Positions 53,719 through 61,628 of a stretch of 64,000 nt of DNA are shown here, piece after piece. The position numbers and the translations under genes were made by a program. The notes below the pieces were generated by a model. That model was not told the origin of the DNA. It saw only the letters and a list, made by a program, of their open reading frames with translations, and made no database searches. Numbering within the stretch: the first letter of the stretch is position 1; every line of letters starts with the position of its first letter. Location of the stretch: positions 1 to 64,000 of the forward strand of contig JAJXZT010000003.1 in NCBI GenBank assembly GCA_021779935.1, in the 5' to 3' direction. The DNA is from Acidobacteriota bacterium. Its GTDB lineage: Bacteria > Acidobacteriota > Terriglobia > Terriglobales > Acidobacteriaceae.

Positions 53719-55064
53719 TAGTGCACCTCCCCGCTGGAAGCCGTCACCGGCTCGGGACCGTGTTCCAGTTCGCGGTAGATGAGCAGCGCAAACAGCAGCG
53801 AGAGCACGGTGTACATCCCCATGAAGCCGATGAGTGTAAACATGCCGTTCGCCGCGGAAACGCTGGTCGAGTAGCCTGCGTTGGTGCGCAACAGGCCGTA
53901 GACAAGCCAGGGCTGACGCCCGATCTCCGCCGTCATCCATCCCGCCGTGTTGGCAATGTAGGGGAACGGGAAACTCAGCATCAGTATCCAGAGCATCCAG
54001 CGCGCCTCGAACAGCTTCTTGCGCCAGAGCAGGATACCGGCGATCAGCATGATGGCCATGAAGATCGTCCCCAGGCCCACCATGATGTGATAGGCGTAGT
54101 AAAGCAGCGGAATGTTTGTCGGCCAGTCTTCCTTCGGAAACGCGTCGAGCCCCTTCACTTCCGAATTCCAATTGCGATTCACCAGGAAGCTCAGCATCTT
54201 GGGAACGATGATTGGGTTGTCGATCGTCTTGGTCTCGACGTTTGGCTGCCCGATGATGACCAACCCCACGCCGTTCTTCGTGTCGAAGTTCGCCTCCATC
54301 GCCGCCAGTGCCGCCGGTTGATGCTTCGCCAGGTTAAGGCCCTGTCCATCGCCGGTGGGACCGATCAAAAGCAGCGCGAAGAAGAACCCGGAAATCACGC
54401 CGACCTTGATGAACAGCTTCGACTGCTCAATGTGCTTGTGGCTCAGCAGGTAGAACGAACCGACGGCCATCATGACGAATGCGCCCGTCAGGCCCGCTCC
54501 CGCCATGTTGTGGCAATACTGCCAGAGCGCCCATGGGTTCAGCACCAGCGACCAGAAACTCGACAGCGAAAGCGATCCGTCCGGCAGTGTGACGTAGCCC
54601 ACGGGATGCTGCATCCAGGCGTCGGTCGCCACAATGAAGTATCCGGAGAGCCACGAGCCGAGGAAGACCAGCATCGCCGACCACCAGTGCGCCCACTTGC
54701 TCAGCCGCTTTTCGCCATAGAGGAACAACCCAAGGAAGGATGACTCCAGAAAGAATGCAAAAACGCCTTCCATGGCGAGAGTCTGACCAATAACGCCGCC
54801 GGCGTATCTCGAAAACAGCGACCAGTTGGTGCCGAACTGGAATTCCATGGGAATGCCCGTGACAACACCAATCGCGAAGTTGATGCCGAAAATTTTGGCC
54901 CAGAAGCGGGCCGCTTTGTTGTACTTATCATCGTTCTTCCAGATGGCCAGCGTCTTGAGCACGACGATGAGCGGCGCAAGACCCATGGTCAACTGGGGAA
55001 ACAGGTAGTGGTAGGTAATGGTGAAGGCAAATTGCAGGCGATGTATCAGGAATGCACTGTCCAT
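53718..55064 (-). CDS. cydA: Cytochrome bd-type ubiquinol oxidase subunit I
   Basis: The 448-residue protein carries the haem-binding helices. HRLQFAFTITYHYLFPQLTMG has the first axial His, TGIPMEFQFGTNW and MEGVFAFFLESSFLGL follow, and GRQPWLVYGLLRT is near the C terminus. It is shorter than E. coli CydA (522) because the quinol loop is short, as in the cyanide-insensitive branch. It is probably expressed at low oxygen; a CRP/FNR-type palindrome lies 182 bp upstream. Confidence 0.95.
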   Translation of the reverse strand: MDSAFLIHRLQFAFTITYHYLFPQLTMGLAPLIVVLKTLAIWKNDDKYNKAARFWAKIFGINFAIGVVTGIPMEFQFGTNWSLFSRYAGGVIGQTLAMEGVFAFFLESSFLGLFLYGEKRLSKWAHWWSAMLVFLGSWLSGYFIVATDAWMQHPVGYVTLPDGSLSLSSFWSLVLNPWALWQYCHNMAGAGLTGAFVMMAVGSFYLLSHKHIEQSKLFIKVGVISGFFFALLLIGPTGDGQGLNLAKHQPAALAAMEANFDTKNGVGLVIIGQPNVETKTIDNPIIVPKMLSFLVNRNWNSEVKGLDAFPKEDWPTNIPLLYYAYHIMVGLGTIFMAIMLIAGILLWRKKLFEARWMLWILMLSFPFPYIANTAGWMTAEIGRQPWLVYGLLRTNAGYSTSVSAANGMFTLIGFMGMYTVLSLLFALLIYRELEHGPEPVTASSGEVH

Positions 55065-55321
55065 CGTTTGTCCTCAATGGGGACCGTCGGATGAATGGCG
55101 CCCGACTGGGCATGACGGCAACGGCTACAGCCGTGGATTCCGGCGCCGCGCTCACCCCTCCCCCGCGCGATGCCGGACGGACTGTGACGCCGCCGGACGA
55201 TCTCGATCCCCTGTCACATTCTCTTGGTTACGTGTCATTCGCTTCTGTGATGATTGTCACATGACGATGTTTAATTTTCGGAAAACGCCACTCCTCCCTT
55301 CTCGCAAGAATCCGGGGTCCC
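55065..55321. other. Upstream region of cydAB
   Basis: The gene-free interval from the cydA start to the next terminator holds GTCACA/TGTGAC half-sites near 55213 and a full palindrome at 55246-55261. The promoter of cydAB must be here but its hexamers are not evident. Confidence 0.6.
55246..55261 (-). promoter_or_regulatory. CRP/FNR-type operator upstream of cydA
   Basis: TGTGA (55246-55250), six bases, TCACA (55257-55261) matches the CRP consensus exactly and is 182 bp upstream of cydA. Crp/Fnr relatives commonly govern bd oxidases, so it is a good candidate for oxygen or energy control. Confidence 0.6.
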
Positions 55322-55358
55322 CGCAAAACAAAACGCCGGGAGATGTCAGCTCCCGGCG
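55322..55358 (-). terminator. Terminator of thioesterase gene
   Basis: On the minus strand CGCCGGGAG and CTCCCGGCG (55358-55350, 55342-55334) form a 9-bp stem, then TTTTGTTTTG. It lies 25 bp after the thioesterase stop. Confidence 0.85.
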
Positions 55359-55382
55359 CGCTAAAAACCTCCGCAACGCGGG

Positions 55383-55892
55383 TCACGCCTTCTTCGCGTC
55401 CATGCGGCGCTGACGCTCGGCGCGCTGGAAGTCCCTCCGGCGCGCGGCATCGTCGTAGCGCCGTTTTTCTTCGTCGCTCTCCGCGATCACCTGCGGCACC
55501 GGGCGTTTGCGTCCGTGGCGATCGACGGCCACGAACGTCAGGTAGGCGGAGCTGACATGGCGACGGTCGCCAGTCGTGTAGCTCTCCACCCAGACCTTCA
55601 CGCCAATCTCCATCGACGTATGGAAGACGCGATTGACCGACGACTTGAAGATCACAACGTCGCCAACATGCACCGGGACAAGAAAATCGAGGTGGTCGAT
55701 GGAAGCCGTGACCACGTAACTGCGCGAGTGGCGGTGGGCGGCAAGCGCTCCAGCCAGGTCGATCCAGTGCATCAGGCGTCCGCCGAGCAACGCCCCGAGC
55801 GGGTTCGTGTCGTTCGGCAGGACCATTTCCACCATCTCTGATTGCGATTCCTTGACGGCTTTTGCGGGAAGACTTGTTTCGTCCTGTTCCAT
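55383..55892 (-). CDS. Hotdog-fold acyl-CoA thioesterase (YciA-like)
   Basis: The 169-residue protein has the acyl-CoA thioesterase pattern NPLGALLGGRLMHWIDLAGALAAHRHS (with the catalytic Asp) and VVTASIDHLDFLVPVHVGDVVIFKSSV, then a charged C-terminal tail. It hydrolyses acyl-CoA to free acid and CoA; chain length is unknown. It is followed by a strong terminator. Confidence 0.9.
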   Translation of the reverse strand: MEQDETSLPAKAVKESQSEMVEMVLPNDTNPLGALLGGRLMHWIDLAGALAAHRHSRSYVVTASIDHLDFLVPVHVGDVVIFKSSVNRVFHTSMEIGVKVWVESYTTGDRRHVSSAYLTFVAVDRHGRKRPVPQVIAESDEEKRRYDDAARRRDFQRAERQRRMDAKKA

Positions 55893-55988
55893 GATTTCGT
55901 TTTTCCGATGGGCCGCGAGTTGCGGCGTAATGAAATTGAATTTGTCCCTGAACTTGATATGGATGCGACGCCGTGTCCGCCGGTCGCT

Positions 55989-56402
55989 TTATCGGCCCGG
56001 ACTCCGCGCCAGATAGGCCGCCAGGTATTGCCGAGCCTGCGCAACTATCCGCGGATCGGCGCCGTCCGTCCGGCACTCGCCGTCCTGCGCGAACTCCAGC
56101 GTCCCATGCCCGGCGGGAAGATGATTGCGCTCGCACGCAAAATGCAGCGTGATCCGTTCTCCATCGTCGCGCGCCACGGCAAACCGCACCGCATCGGCCA
56201 CGCGGTCCTTCGGCAGCCGCGGACACCCGCAGGCATAGCCCACGTTGCAGCCGTCCTTCAATTCCTCCGCCGCGGGACGCGTGCCTTCGAAACCCGGCGC
56301 TTGGCAAATCCCCGTGAATCCGTCGCCCAGCGGAAGCCGCGAACGATGCGGCCACAACTCCAGCTCGCAACGCTCCTCCGGAATGAAATACGGACACGCC
56401 AC
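55989..56402 (-). CDS. Small Cys-rich protein, conserved look
   Basis: The 137-residue protein starts at GTG 56402 (MACPYFIPEE) with CGGAG 6 bp upstream. It has eight Cys (3, 12, 33, 52, 58, 60, 90, 110) including a CGC pair, suitable for metal or Fe-S binding. The N-terminal CPYF(I/M)P start is shared by a small class of bacterial proteins I do not know by name. It lies 96 bp upstream of the thioesterase gene on the same strand. Confidence 0.72.
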   Translation of the reverse strand: MACPYFIPEERCELELWPHRSRLPLGDGFTGICQAPGFEGTRPAAEELKDGCNVGYACGCPRLPKDRVADAVRFAVARDDGERITLHFACERNHLPAGHGTLEFAQDGECRTDGADPRIVAQARQYLAAYLARSPGR

Positions 56403-56644
56403 GCTCGCTCCGACGATCTTCTACTGAACTCGATATTCTACCCTGCCTCGTGCCCTGAGATTGACGGTAACCCGGGGCACCTGCCTCACAGCGCAGAGTC
56501 GCTACGAAGAATACGAAGAAAAGGAATCTCCCAAAAATACAACCCGGCGAGAGGGGGTACAATGGCGCCATTGTCGAGTTCAAAAGTGAAAATCCATTTA
56601 AGACCACAGCCGCACGCTCTGATGGCAAAAGGAGACTCGCACGG

Positions 56645-57121
56645 ATGAAACCGAAAAACACAATCTGTCTCTGGTTCGACAAGGACGCACTTGATGCGGC
56701 CCGTTTCTACGCCGCCACCTTTCCGGACAGTGTAGTGACCGCCGTTCACAAGGCGCCTGCCGATTACCCGGGCGGAAAGGCGGGCGATGTTTTGACGGTG
56801 GAGTTCACCGTAGTGGGCATTCCGTGCCTTGGTCTCAATGGTGGTCCGGCGTTCAGGCACAACGAAGCCTTCTCATTCCAGATCGCAACCGACGATCAGG
56901 CGGAGACGGATCGCTACTGGAATGCGATCGTCGGCAATGGCGGTCAGGAAAGCGCGTGCGGTTGGTGCAAGGATCGCTGGGGCCTCTCCTGGCAGATCAC
57001 TCCACGCGCGCTGACCGATGGGCTTGCGGCCGGTGGCGCTGAGGCAGAGCGCGTCTTCGCGGCAATGATGCCGATGACGAAAATCGATATCGCTACGATC
57101 GAGTCGGCTCGACGCGGCTGA
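56645..57121 (+). CDS. VOC/PhnB-like protein (3-demethylubiquinone methyltransferase-like fold)
   Basis: The 158-residue protein has the PhnB-type glyoxalase fold: ICLWFDKDALDAARFYAATFPDS, then VLTVEFTVVGIPCLGLNGGPAF, FQIATDDQAETDRYWNAIV, CGWCKDRWGLSWQITPRAL. The catalytic role of these proteins is mostly unknown. GGAGAC upstream of ATG 56645 may serve as ribosome binding site. Confidence 0.88.
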   Translation: MKPKNTICLWFDKDALDAARFYAATFPDSVVTAVHKAPADYPGGKAGDVLTVEFTVVGIPCLGLNGGPAFRHNEAFSFQIATDDQAETDRYWNAIVGNGGQESACGWCKDRWGLSWQITPRALTDGLAAGGAEAERVFAAMMPMTKIDIATIESARRG

Positions 57122-57166
57122 CGATGACTGTGATGGACGAGAGGATACGGCGCAGCGTCAGGATCT

Positions 57167-57194
57167 CTCGAAACTCGAAACTTGAAACTCGAAA
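57167..57194 (+). repeat. CTCGAAA heptad repeat, four units
   Basis: CTCGAAA, CTCGAAA, CTTGAAA, CTCGAAA lie in tandem between the VOC and TPR genes. It is period 7 like the GGTATTA family but has a different word. Confidence 0.85.
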
Positions 57195-57218
57195 CTGCCG
57201 TTCCGCTAAGATACAGCC

Positions 57219-57539
57219 ATGGCCAACCCTGAACGCATGCAGCAGTTGAAGGAAATTCTGGCGCAGGACCCGGCGAACGTCCTCGCCCGCTACGCTCTCG
57301 GCATGGAACTCTCCGGCGCGGGCGAAGTCGATGCCGCGGTAGCGGAGTTCGAAACGCTTGTCGGCAAGAACCCGGACTATGCGAATGCCTACTTCATGGC
57401 CGCGCAGGCGCTTGCCGGGGCGGAGCGCAAGGATGAGGCGCGAGCATGGCTCCAGCGAGGATTGCAGGCGGCGCAGCGAAGCGGCAACCAGCACGCAGCC
57501 AGTGAAATGCAGGGGATGCTCGACGAACTGGACTTCTAG
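57219..57539 (+). CDS. Small tetratricopeptide-repeat protein
   Basis: The 106-residue protein has about two and a half TPR units (NVLARYALGMELSGAGEVDAAVAEFETLV and PDYANAYFMAAQALAGAERKDEARAWLQRGL). It is probably a protein-binding module in the cytoplasm. The ATG at 57219 is the first in the frame. Confidence 0.85.
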   Translation: MANPERMQQLKEILAQDPANVLARYALGMELSGAGEVDAAVAEFETLVGKNPDYANAYFMAAQALAGAERKDEARAWLQRGLQAAQRSGNQHAASEMQGMLDELDF

Positions 57540-57556
57540 ACTTTCTCCAACGAACA

Positions 57557-57580
57557 AGGGACCGGGGTCGCCGGTCCCTG
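57557..57580. terminator. Hairpin between convergent TPR and S41 genes
   Basis: GGGACCGG (57558-57565) pairs with CCGGTCCC (57571-57578) over a 5-base loop. There is no T run on the plus side; TTGTT follows on the minus side. Confidence 0.5.
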
Positions 57581-57601
57581 TCAACTGCACACATACAACT
57601 C

Positions 57602-58918
57602 TTACATCGAAGCCTTGTCCTTGCCGGTCACAATCACTTCCGGCTTTGGTTCCGGCAAGCCCAGTTTCTTGCGCGCCAGTTGTTCAGCGACGCCAAGACA
57701 GGTGTCGCGCTTCCCCTTGATGTCTTCGACGGTTGGCAGGCACTGCACGTCGGGCTTCACGCCGCGTCCCTCCAGGTTGTCGCCGTTGGGAAACTTAACC
57801 TGACCAATCGTGACTTCCACGCCAAAGGGGACGATGGTGTCCGTACCGATCTTTTCCGGATAGAGCCTCGCCGCCTCGCAGCGCCCCGAAGAGACATCGC
57901 CGATAACGGTCGCTCCATATTGGAGCTGCGCGTGACGGGCAAAAATCTCCGCCGAGCTTGCGCTGCGCGAATCGATGAGGACAAATACGGCGGCATCCAG
58001 CAGGGGACGCACGGGCTTCACCTTCATCGGCTCCGGCCCCTTGCGGCCCTCGATGTCGGCAATCACGGTGTCCTTATTGGTGAAATGCCCTGCAAAGGAC
58101 CGCAGCGTGTCGATGGAGCCGCCGGGATTCGAACGGAGATCGATGATGATCGCCTTGGATTCCTTTACCTTGTTCAGAAGATTGGAAACAAAGTCGCCGC
58201 TCTCCATGAACGACGGCAGTTGCACGTATCCGATGCCATCCTTCGGGACATTGTAGTGGTACTGCTCCGCGTCGTTTTCCGCTTCGCGCACAAGCTCCCA
58301 GATGCTGTCCATCTTGGTCAGGTCGGCGACGACCGGCTTCTGAATCACCTTGGCCTCGATGTGGATCTTCGAGAGCTGCGAACCGCGCCGCACCGCTACG
58401 TCCATGGCGGTTACCGGCTGCAACGCACGAAAGAAGAGCATCATCAGGTCGAAATCCTGGCGGCGGGCATTGAAGCCGTTTACGGTTACGATCTGGTCGC
58501 CGAGCTGTAACCCGGCCTTCTCGGCAGCGCCACCCTTTTCGAGCTTCGTAATCAGCACGCGGTCGCCGACCGACAAGGCATCAAAGCCGAACTTGAGGCT
58601 GACGGGGCGTTGCGGGGGAAGAAATACGGTATGGGAGTCGTTGAGTGAATTGGCCAGCTCGAAGATCGCCGTGATCATGTCACTGACGTTCTGCGCCTTG
58701 TCGATTTTCTGTCGCGCCTCGACCGTCTTCGCCTTCCAGTCCAGCCCCTTGAACTTTGCGTCGTAGAAATTCTTCTCAATGTCCTTCGAAACGGTGGTGA
58801 GGATATCCTTCATTCGCGCCCGCTCAAAAGAGAGCGAATCGGCCGCCGCATGCAACGGCATCAACAGGCACCACAGAACAACAAGACAACCAGGAAGAGC
58901 AGTAAACCGCTTGTCCAT
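57602..58918 (-). CDS. S41-family (CtpA-like) exported peptidase with PDZ domain
   Basis: The 438-residue protein has a signal peptide (LVVLWCLLMPLHAAA). A PDZ domain follows (VLITKLEKGGAAEKAGLQLGDQIVTVNGF, about residues 115-185), then the S41 core. The catalytic Ser lies in DSRSASSAEIFA, after IIDLRSNPGGSIDTL. Where C-terminal processing peptidases have the base Lys in a GKG motif this reads SSGRCEA, so the mechanism may differ. GGAGG lies 4 bp before ATG 58918. It would act on misfolded or tailed periplasmic proteins. Confidence 0.88.
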   Translation of the reverse strand: MDKRFTALPGCLVVLWCLLMPLHAAADSLSFERARMKDILTTVSKDIEKNFYDAKFKGLDWKAKTVEARQKIDKAQNVSDMITAIFELANSLNDSHTVFLPPQRPVSLKFGFDALSVGDRVLITKLEKGGAAEKAGLQLGDQIVTVNGFNARRQDFDLMMLFFRALQPVTAMDVAVRRGSQLSKIHIEAKVIQKPVVADLTKMDSIWELVREAENDAEQYHYNVPKDGIGYVQLPSFMESGDFVSNLLNKVKESKAIIIDLRSNPGGSIDTLRSFAGHFTNKDTVIADIEGRKGPEPMKVKPVRPLLDAAVFVLIDSRSASSAEIFARHAQLQYGATVIGDVSSGRCEAARLYPEKIGTDTIVPFGVEVTIGQVKFPNGDNLEGRGVKPDVQCLPTVEDIKGKRDTCLGVAEQLARKKLGLPEPKPEVIVTGKDKASM

Positions 58919-59000
58919 AGAGCCTCCGACCGAGCACGCCAGACTACACTTTTGGGCCAGTGAATGCACCGGTTTTTGATGGGCGATCCGGGTTCAGATC

Positions 59001-59027
59001 AAAAAAGAGGCCGTATATACCGGCCCT
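59001..59027 (-). terminator. Terminator of SDR gene
   Basis: On the minus strand GGCCG and CGGCC (59025-59021 and 59013-59009) bracket a 7-base loop and are followed by CTCTTTTTT. It lies about 28 bp after the SDR stop. Confidence 0.7.
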
Positions 59028-59054
59028 GATCAAGATTCCAAATTCGTCGTGCTC

Positions 59055-59840
59055 CTAGCCCTTCATCACCTTCATCATCGCCCACTCGAACGGCCCGGGC
59101 AGCCAGCGATAAAGCCCGATCACCAGCCGGTTGTGCCAAGGCACCACCAGTTCCCTCTTGCTGCCGAGATATCCACGCAGCACTGCCCGCGCCACGCGAT
59201 CAGCCGTGATGCCACGTTTCACCGACGACGGTACCGCGCGCGATTCCTTGCCGCGTATGGCGTTTGCGCTGAACTCGGTGCTCACGTATCCGGGACAGAT
59301 GTTCACCACCTTCACGCCCGTGTTTCGCAACTCAAGCCGTGCCGCGCGGGTAATCGCGTTGACCGCGTGCTTGGTCGCACCATAGGCGGCCATGTAAGGC
59401 ACGGCAATGTGTCCGGCGACGCTGGAAATATTGACGATCGTTCCGCTGCCCTGTTCGCGCATTCGCGGAATCACGACCTGCATCGCGTCGATCAGTCCAA
59501 AGAGATTTGTGTCGAACATGCGGCGGCAGGCGGCCATGTCCATCCTGGCCACGGCGTCCACCAGCCCGAAGCCCGCGTTGTTCACCCAGATGTCGATGCC
59601 TCCGAAGCGCTGAACAGCAAACGCCAGCAGCGCTGTGATCTCCTCGCGCTTCGTCACGTCGCAGGCGAAGGCCGCCGTGCGATCCTTGTTGCCAAGACGT
59701 TCCCGCGCCGCCTCCACGCGCTCCACATCGCGCGAGCTGAGCACCACCGATGCGCCTTCCGCCAGGAACAACTTCGCCACCGCCTCGCCGATCCCCATCG
59801 ACCCGCCGGTAATCACCGCCACTTTTCTCGTCATTCGCAT
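59055..59840 (-). CDS. Short-chain dehydrogenase/reductase
   Basis: The 261-residue protein has the cofactor motif TGGSMGIGEAVA, NNAGFG, the catalytic Ser in NISSVAGH, and YGATKHAV with Tyr and Lys. The C-terminal extension (GLYRWLPGPFEWAMMKVMKG) is amphipathic and may associate with membrane, as in classical C2-type SDRs. Substrate unknown. ATG 59840 or 59834 may start it. Confidence 0.9.
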   Translation of the reverse strand: MRMTRKVAVITGGSMGIGEAVAKLFLAEGASVVLSSRDVERVEAARERLGNKDRTAAFACDVTKREEITALLAFAVQRFGGIDIWVNNAGFGLVDAVARMDMAACRRMFDTNLFGLIDAMQVVIPRMREQGSGTIVNISSVAGHIAVPYMAAYGATKHAVNAITRAARLELRNTGVKVVNICPGYVSTEFSANAIRGKESRAVPSSVKRGITADRVARAVLRGYLGSKRELVVPWHNRLVIGLYRWLPGPFEWAMMKVMKG

Positions 59841-59940
59841 AAGCCGTGCACCATCTCTCTTTACGTTCCTTCACACTGTAGCGCTTTTATTTTCGCGGGA
59901 TGCAAAAGTCAAGCACCATCCACCAGAGCGCCATCTTCTT

Positions 59941-59972
59941 GTCACATTTACGTGTGACGCGCGGCGTATAAT
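59941..59972 (+). promoter_or_regulatory. Dyad GTCACA-N6-TGTGAC with downstream TATAAT
   Basis: A perfect dyad (GTCACA 59941-59946, TGTGAC 59953-59958) lies nine bases before a consensus TATAAT (59967-59972), so it would overlap the -35 region of the promoter of the MoxR/VWA pair. The half-sites are in the opposite order to CRP sites. Confidence 0.5.
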
Positions 59973-60108
59973 CGAACCCAGTCAGCACAGCGTCCGGGCG
60001 CCGGCCGTTCGGGGTCCCTGTCGGACGTATTGATGGGGAAGGGTGGGCCGCTGGTCGCCGCCAATTCCTGGCGGCACGAAATCCCGGTCGCGGGAGGACT
60101 TCGGCCCC

Positions 60109-61611
60109 ATGTCTCTGCCTCGCACTCTTGGCGAACTCCGTAAAAGTTCATTCGATGAAAAGCGCCTGCGCGACCGTCGCGTAAAAGACGAGCTGCGCGA
60201 GAACCTTGTCGCGCGCCTGCGCCAGGGCGGCCCGATTTTTCCCGGCATCGTCGGGTATGACGACACGGTGGTGCCGCAGATCGTCAACGCCGTTCTCTCG
60301 CGACACAATTTCATCCTGCTCGGGCTGCGCGGACAGGCGAAGAGCCGCATCCTGCGCGCGCTCACTTCACTGCTCGACGAACACACGCCTTACATCGCCG
60401 GCTGCGAAATCCGCGACAATCCCTACGCGCCGCTCTGTCGCCGCTGTCGCGAACTCATCGCCGCCGAGGGCGACGCCACGCCCATCGCGTATCTCTCGCG
60501 CGACGAGCGCTACGTGGAAAAGCTCGCCACGCCCGATGTCACCATCGCCGACCTCATCGGCGACATCGATCCCATCAAGGCGGCTCGCGGCGGACACGAT
60601 CTCGGCAGCGAATTCACCGTCCACTACGGACTGCTGCCCCGTGCTAATCGCGGCCTCTTCGCCATCAACGAACTTCCCGACCTCGCCGGCAAAATCCAGG
60701 TCGGCCTCTTCAACATCATGCAGGAAGGCGACGTGCAGATTAAGGGCTACCCGCTGCGCCTGCCGCTCGATGTTGCACTGGTCTTCACCGCCAATCCCGA
60801 GGACTACACGGCGCGCGGAAAAATCATCACGCCGCTCAAGGACCGCATCGGCAGCGAGATTCGCACGCACTATCCCTCCACGCTCGAAGAAGGCATCGCC
60901 ATCACCGCGCAGGAGGCGTGGATCGGCCGCAACGGACACAAACTACTGGTGCCGCAATTCATTCGCGAAGTCATCGAGCAGGTTGCGTTTGTCGCGCGTG
61001 AAGACAAGCGCATCGACAAGCGCTCCGGCGTCAGCCAGCGCCTGCCCATCAGCGTGACGGAAAACGTCGTCTCCAACGCCGAACGCCGCGCCATCGCCGA
61101 AGACTCCGGCTTCGTGGTGCCGCGCATCGCGGACATCTACGCCGCCATGCCATCCATCACCGGCAAGCTCGAACTCGAATACGAGGGAGAACTGAAGGGA
61201 GCCGACTTTGTTGCCCGCGAAATCATTCGCGGCGCCATCGCTCGCGTCTTCGATAAGTATTTCGGTAACGGCGACCTTAAGCAGATCGTCCAGTGGTTCG
61301 ACCTTGGCGGAGAAATTCAAATCAACGACTCCACCCGCACGCGCGACATCGTCAAGAGCCTCGGCAACATCCAGGGGCTGATTGAAAAGACCGGCAAGCT
61401 GCGCGTCGAAGAGATTTCGCGCCCCGAGGTGCAGGTCTCCGCCGCCGAGTTCATCCTCGAAGGCCTCTACGCGCACAAGCACATTGGACGCAGCGAGGAA
61501 CGCGTCTTCACCGCCGGCGAGAAACCGCCGCAACGCGCCGAACGTGAGTATTCGCGCGACGAGGAAGAACGCTTCGAGCAGCGTCGCCGCAACCGGAGGC
61601 CGCTCAACTAG
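60109..61611 (+). CDS. MoxR-type/magnesium-chelatase-like AAA+ ATPase
   Basis: The 500-residue protein has a P-loop GLRGQAKS (residues 72-79), a Cys cluster (CEIRDNPYAPLCRRC) inserted before LIGDIDPIKAA, the sensor region ANRGLFAINELPDLAGKIQ, and VFTANPEDYTARG. It resembles the BchI/ChlI and MoxR families that work with VWA proteins to insert metals or mature enzymes. GGGAGG lies about 11 bp before ATG 60109. A VWA gene follows 18 bp later; a two-gene operon is clear. No chelatase catalytic subunit is nearby. Confidence 0.88.
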   Translation: MSLPRTLGELRKSSFDEKRLRDRRVKDELRENLVARLRQGGPIFPGIVGYDDTVVPQIVNAVLSRHNFILLGLRGQAKSRILRALTSLLDEHTPYIAGCEIRDNPYAPLCRRCRELIAAEGDATPIAYLSRDERYVEKLATPDVTIADLIGDIDPIKAARGGHDLGSEFTVHYGLLPRANRGLFAINELPDLAGKIQVGLFNIMQEGDVQIKGYPLRLPLDVALVFTANPEDYTARGKIITPLKDRIGSEIRTHYPSTLEEGIAITAQEAWIGRNGHKLLVPQFIREVIEQVAFVAREDKRIDKRSGVSQRLPISVTENVVSNAERRAIAEDSGFVVPRIADIYAAMPSITGKLELEYEGELKGADFVAREIIRGAIARVFDKYFGNGDLKQIVQWFDLGGEIQINDSTRTRDIVKSLGNIQGLIEKTGKLRVEEISRPEVQVSAAEFILEGLYAHKHIGRSEERVFTAGEKPPQRAEREYSRDEEERFEQRRRNRRPLN

Positions 61612-61628
61612 CGCTGCGGGGCAATGCG

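Noticed and set aside
59941-59958. The dyad before the MoxR gene as a CRP site
   Set aside because: The half-sites are in reverse order (GTCACA then TGTGAC), so it does not match the CRP consensus; kept only as a generic dyad.
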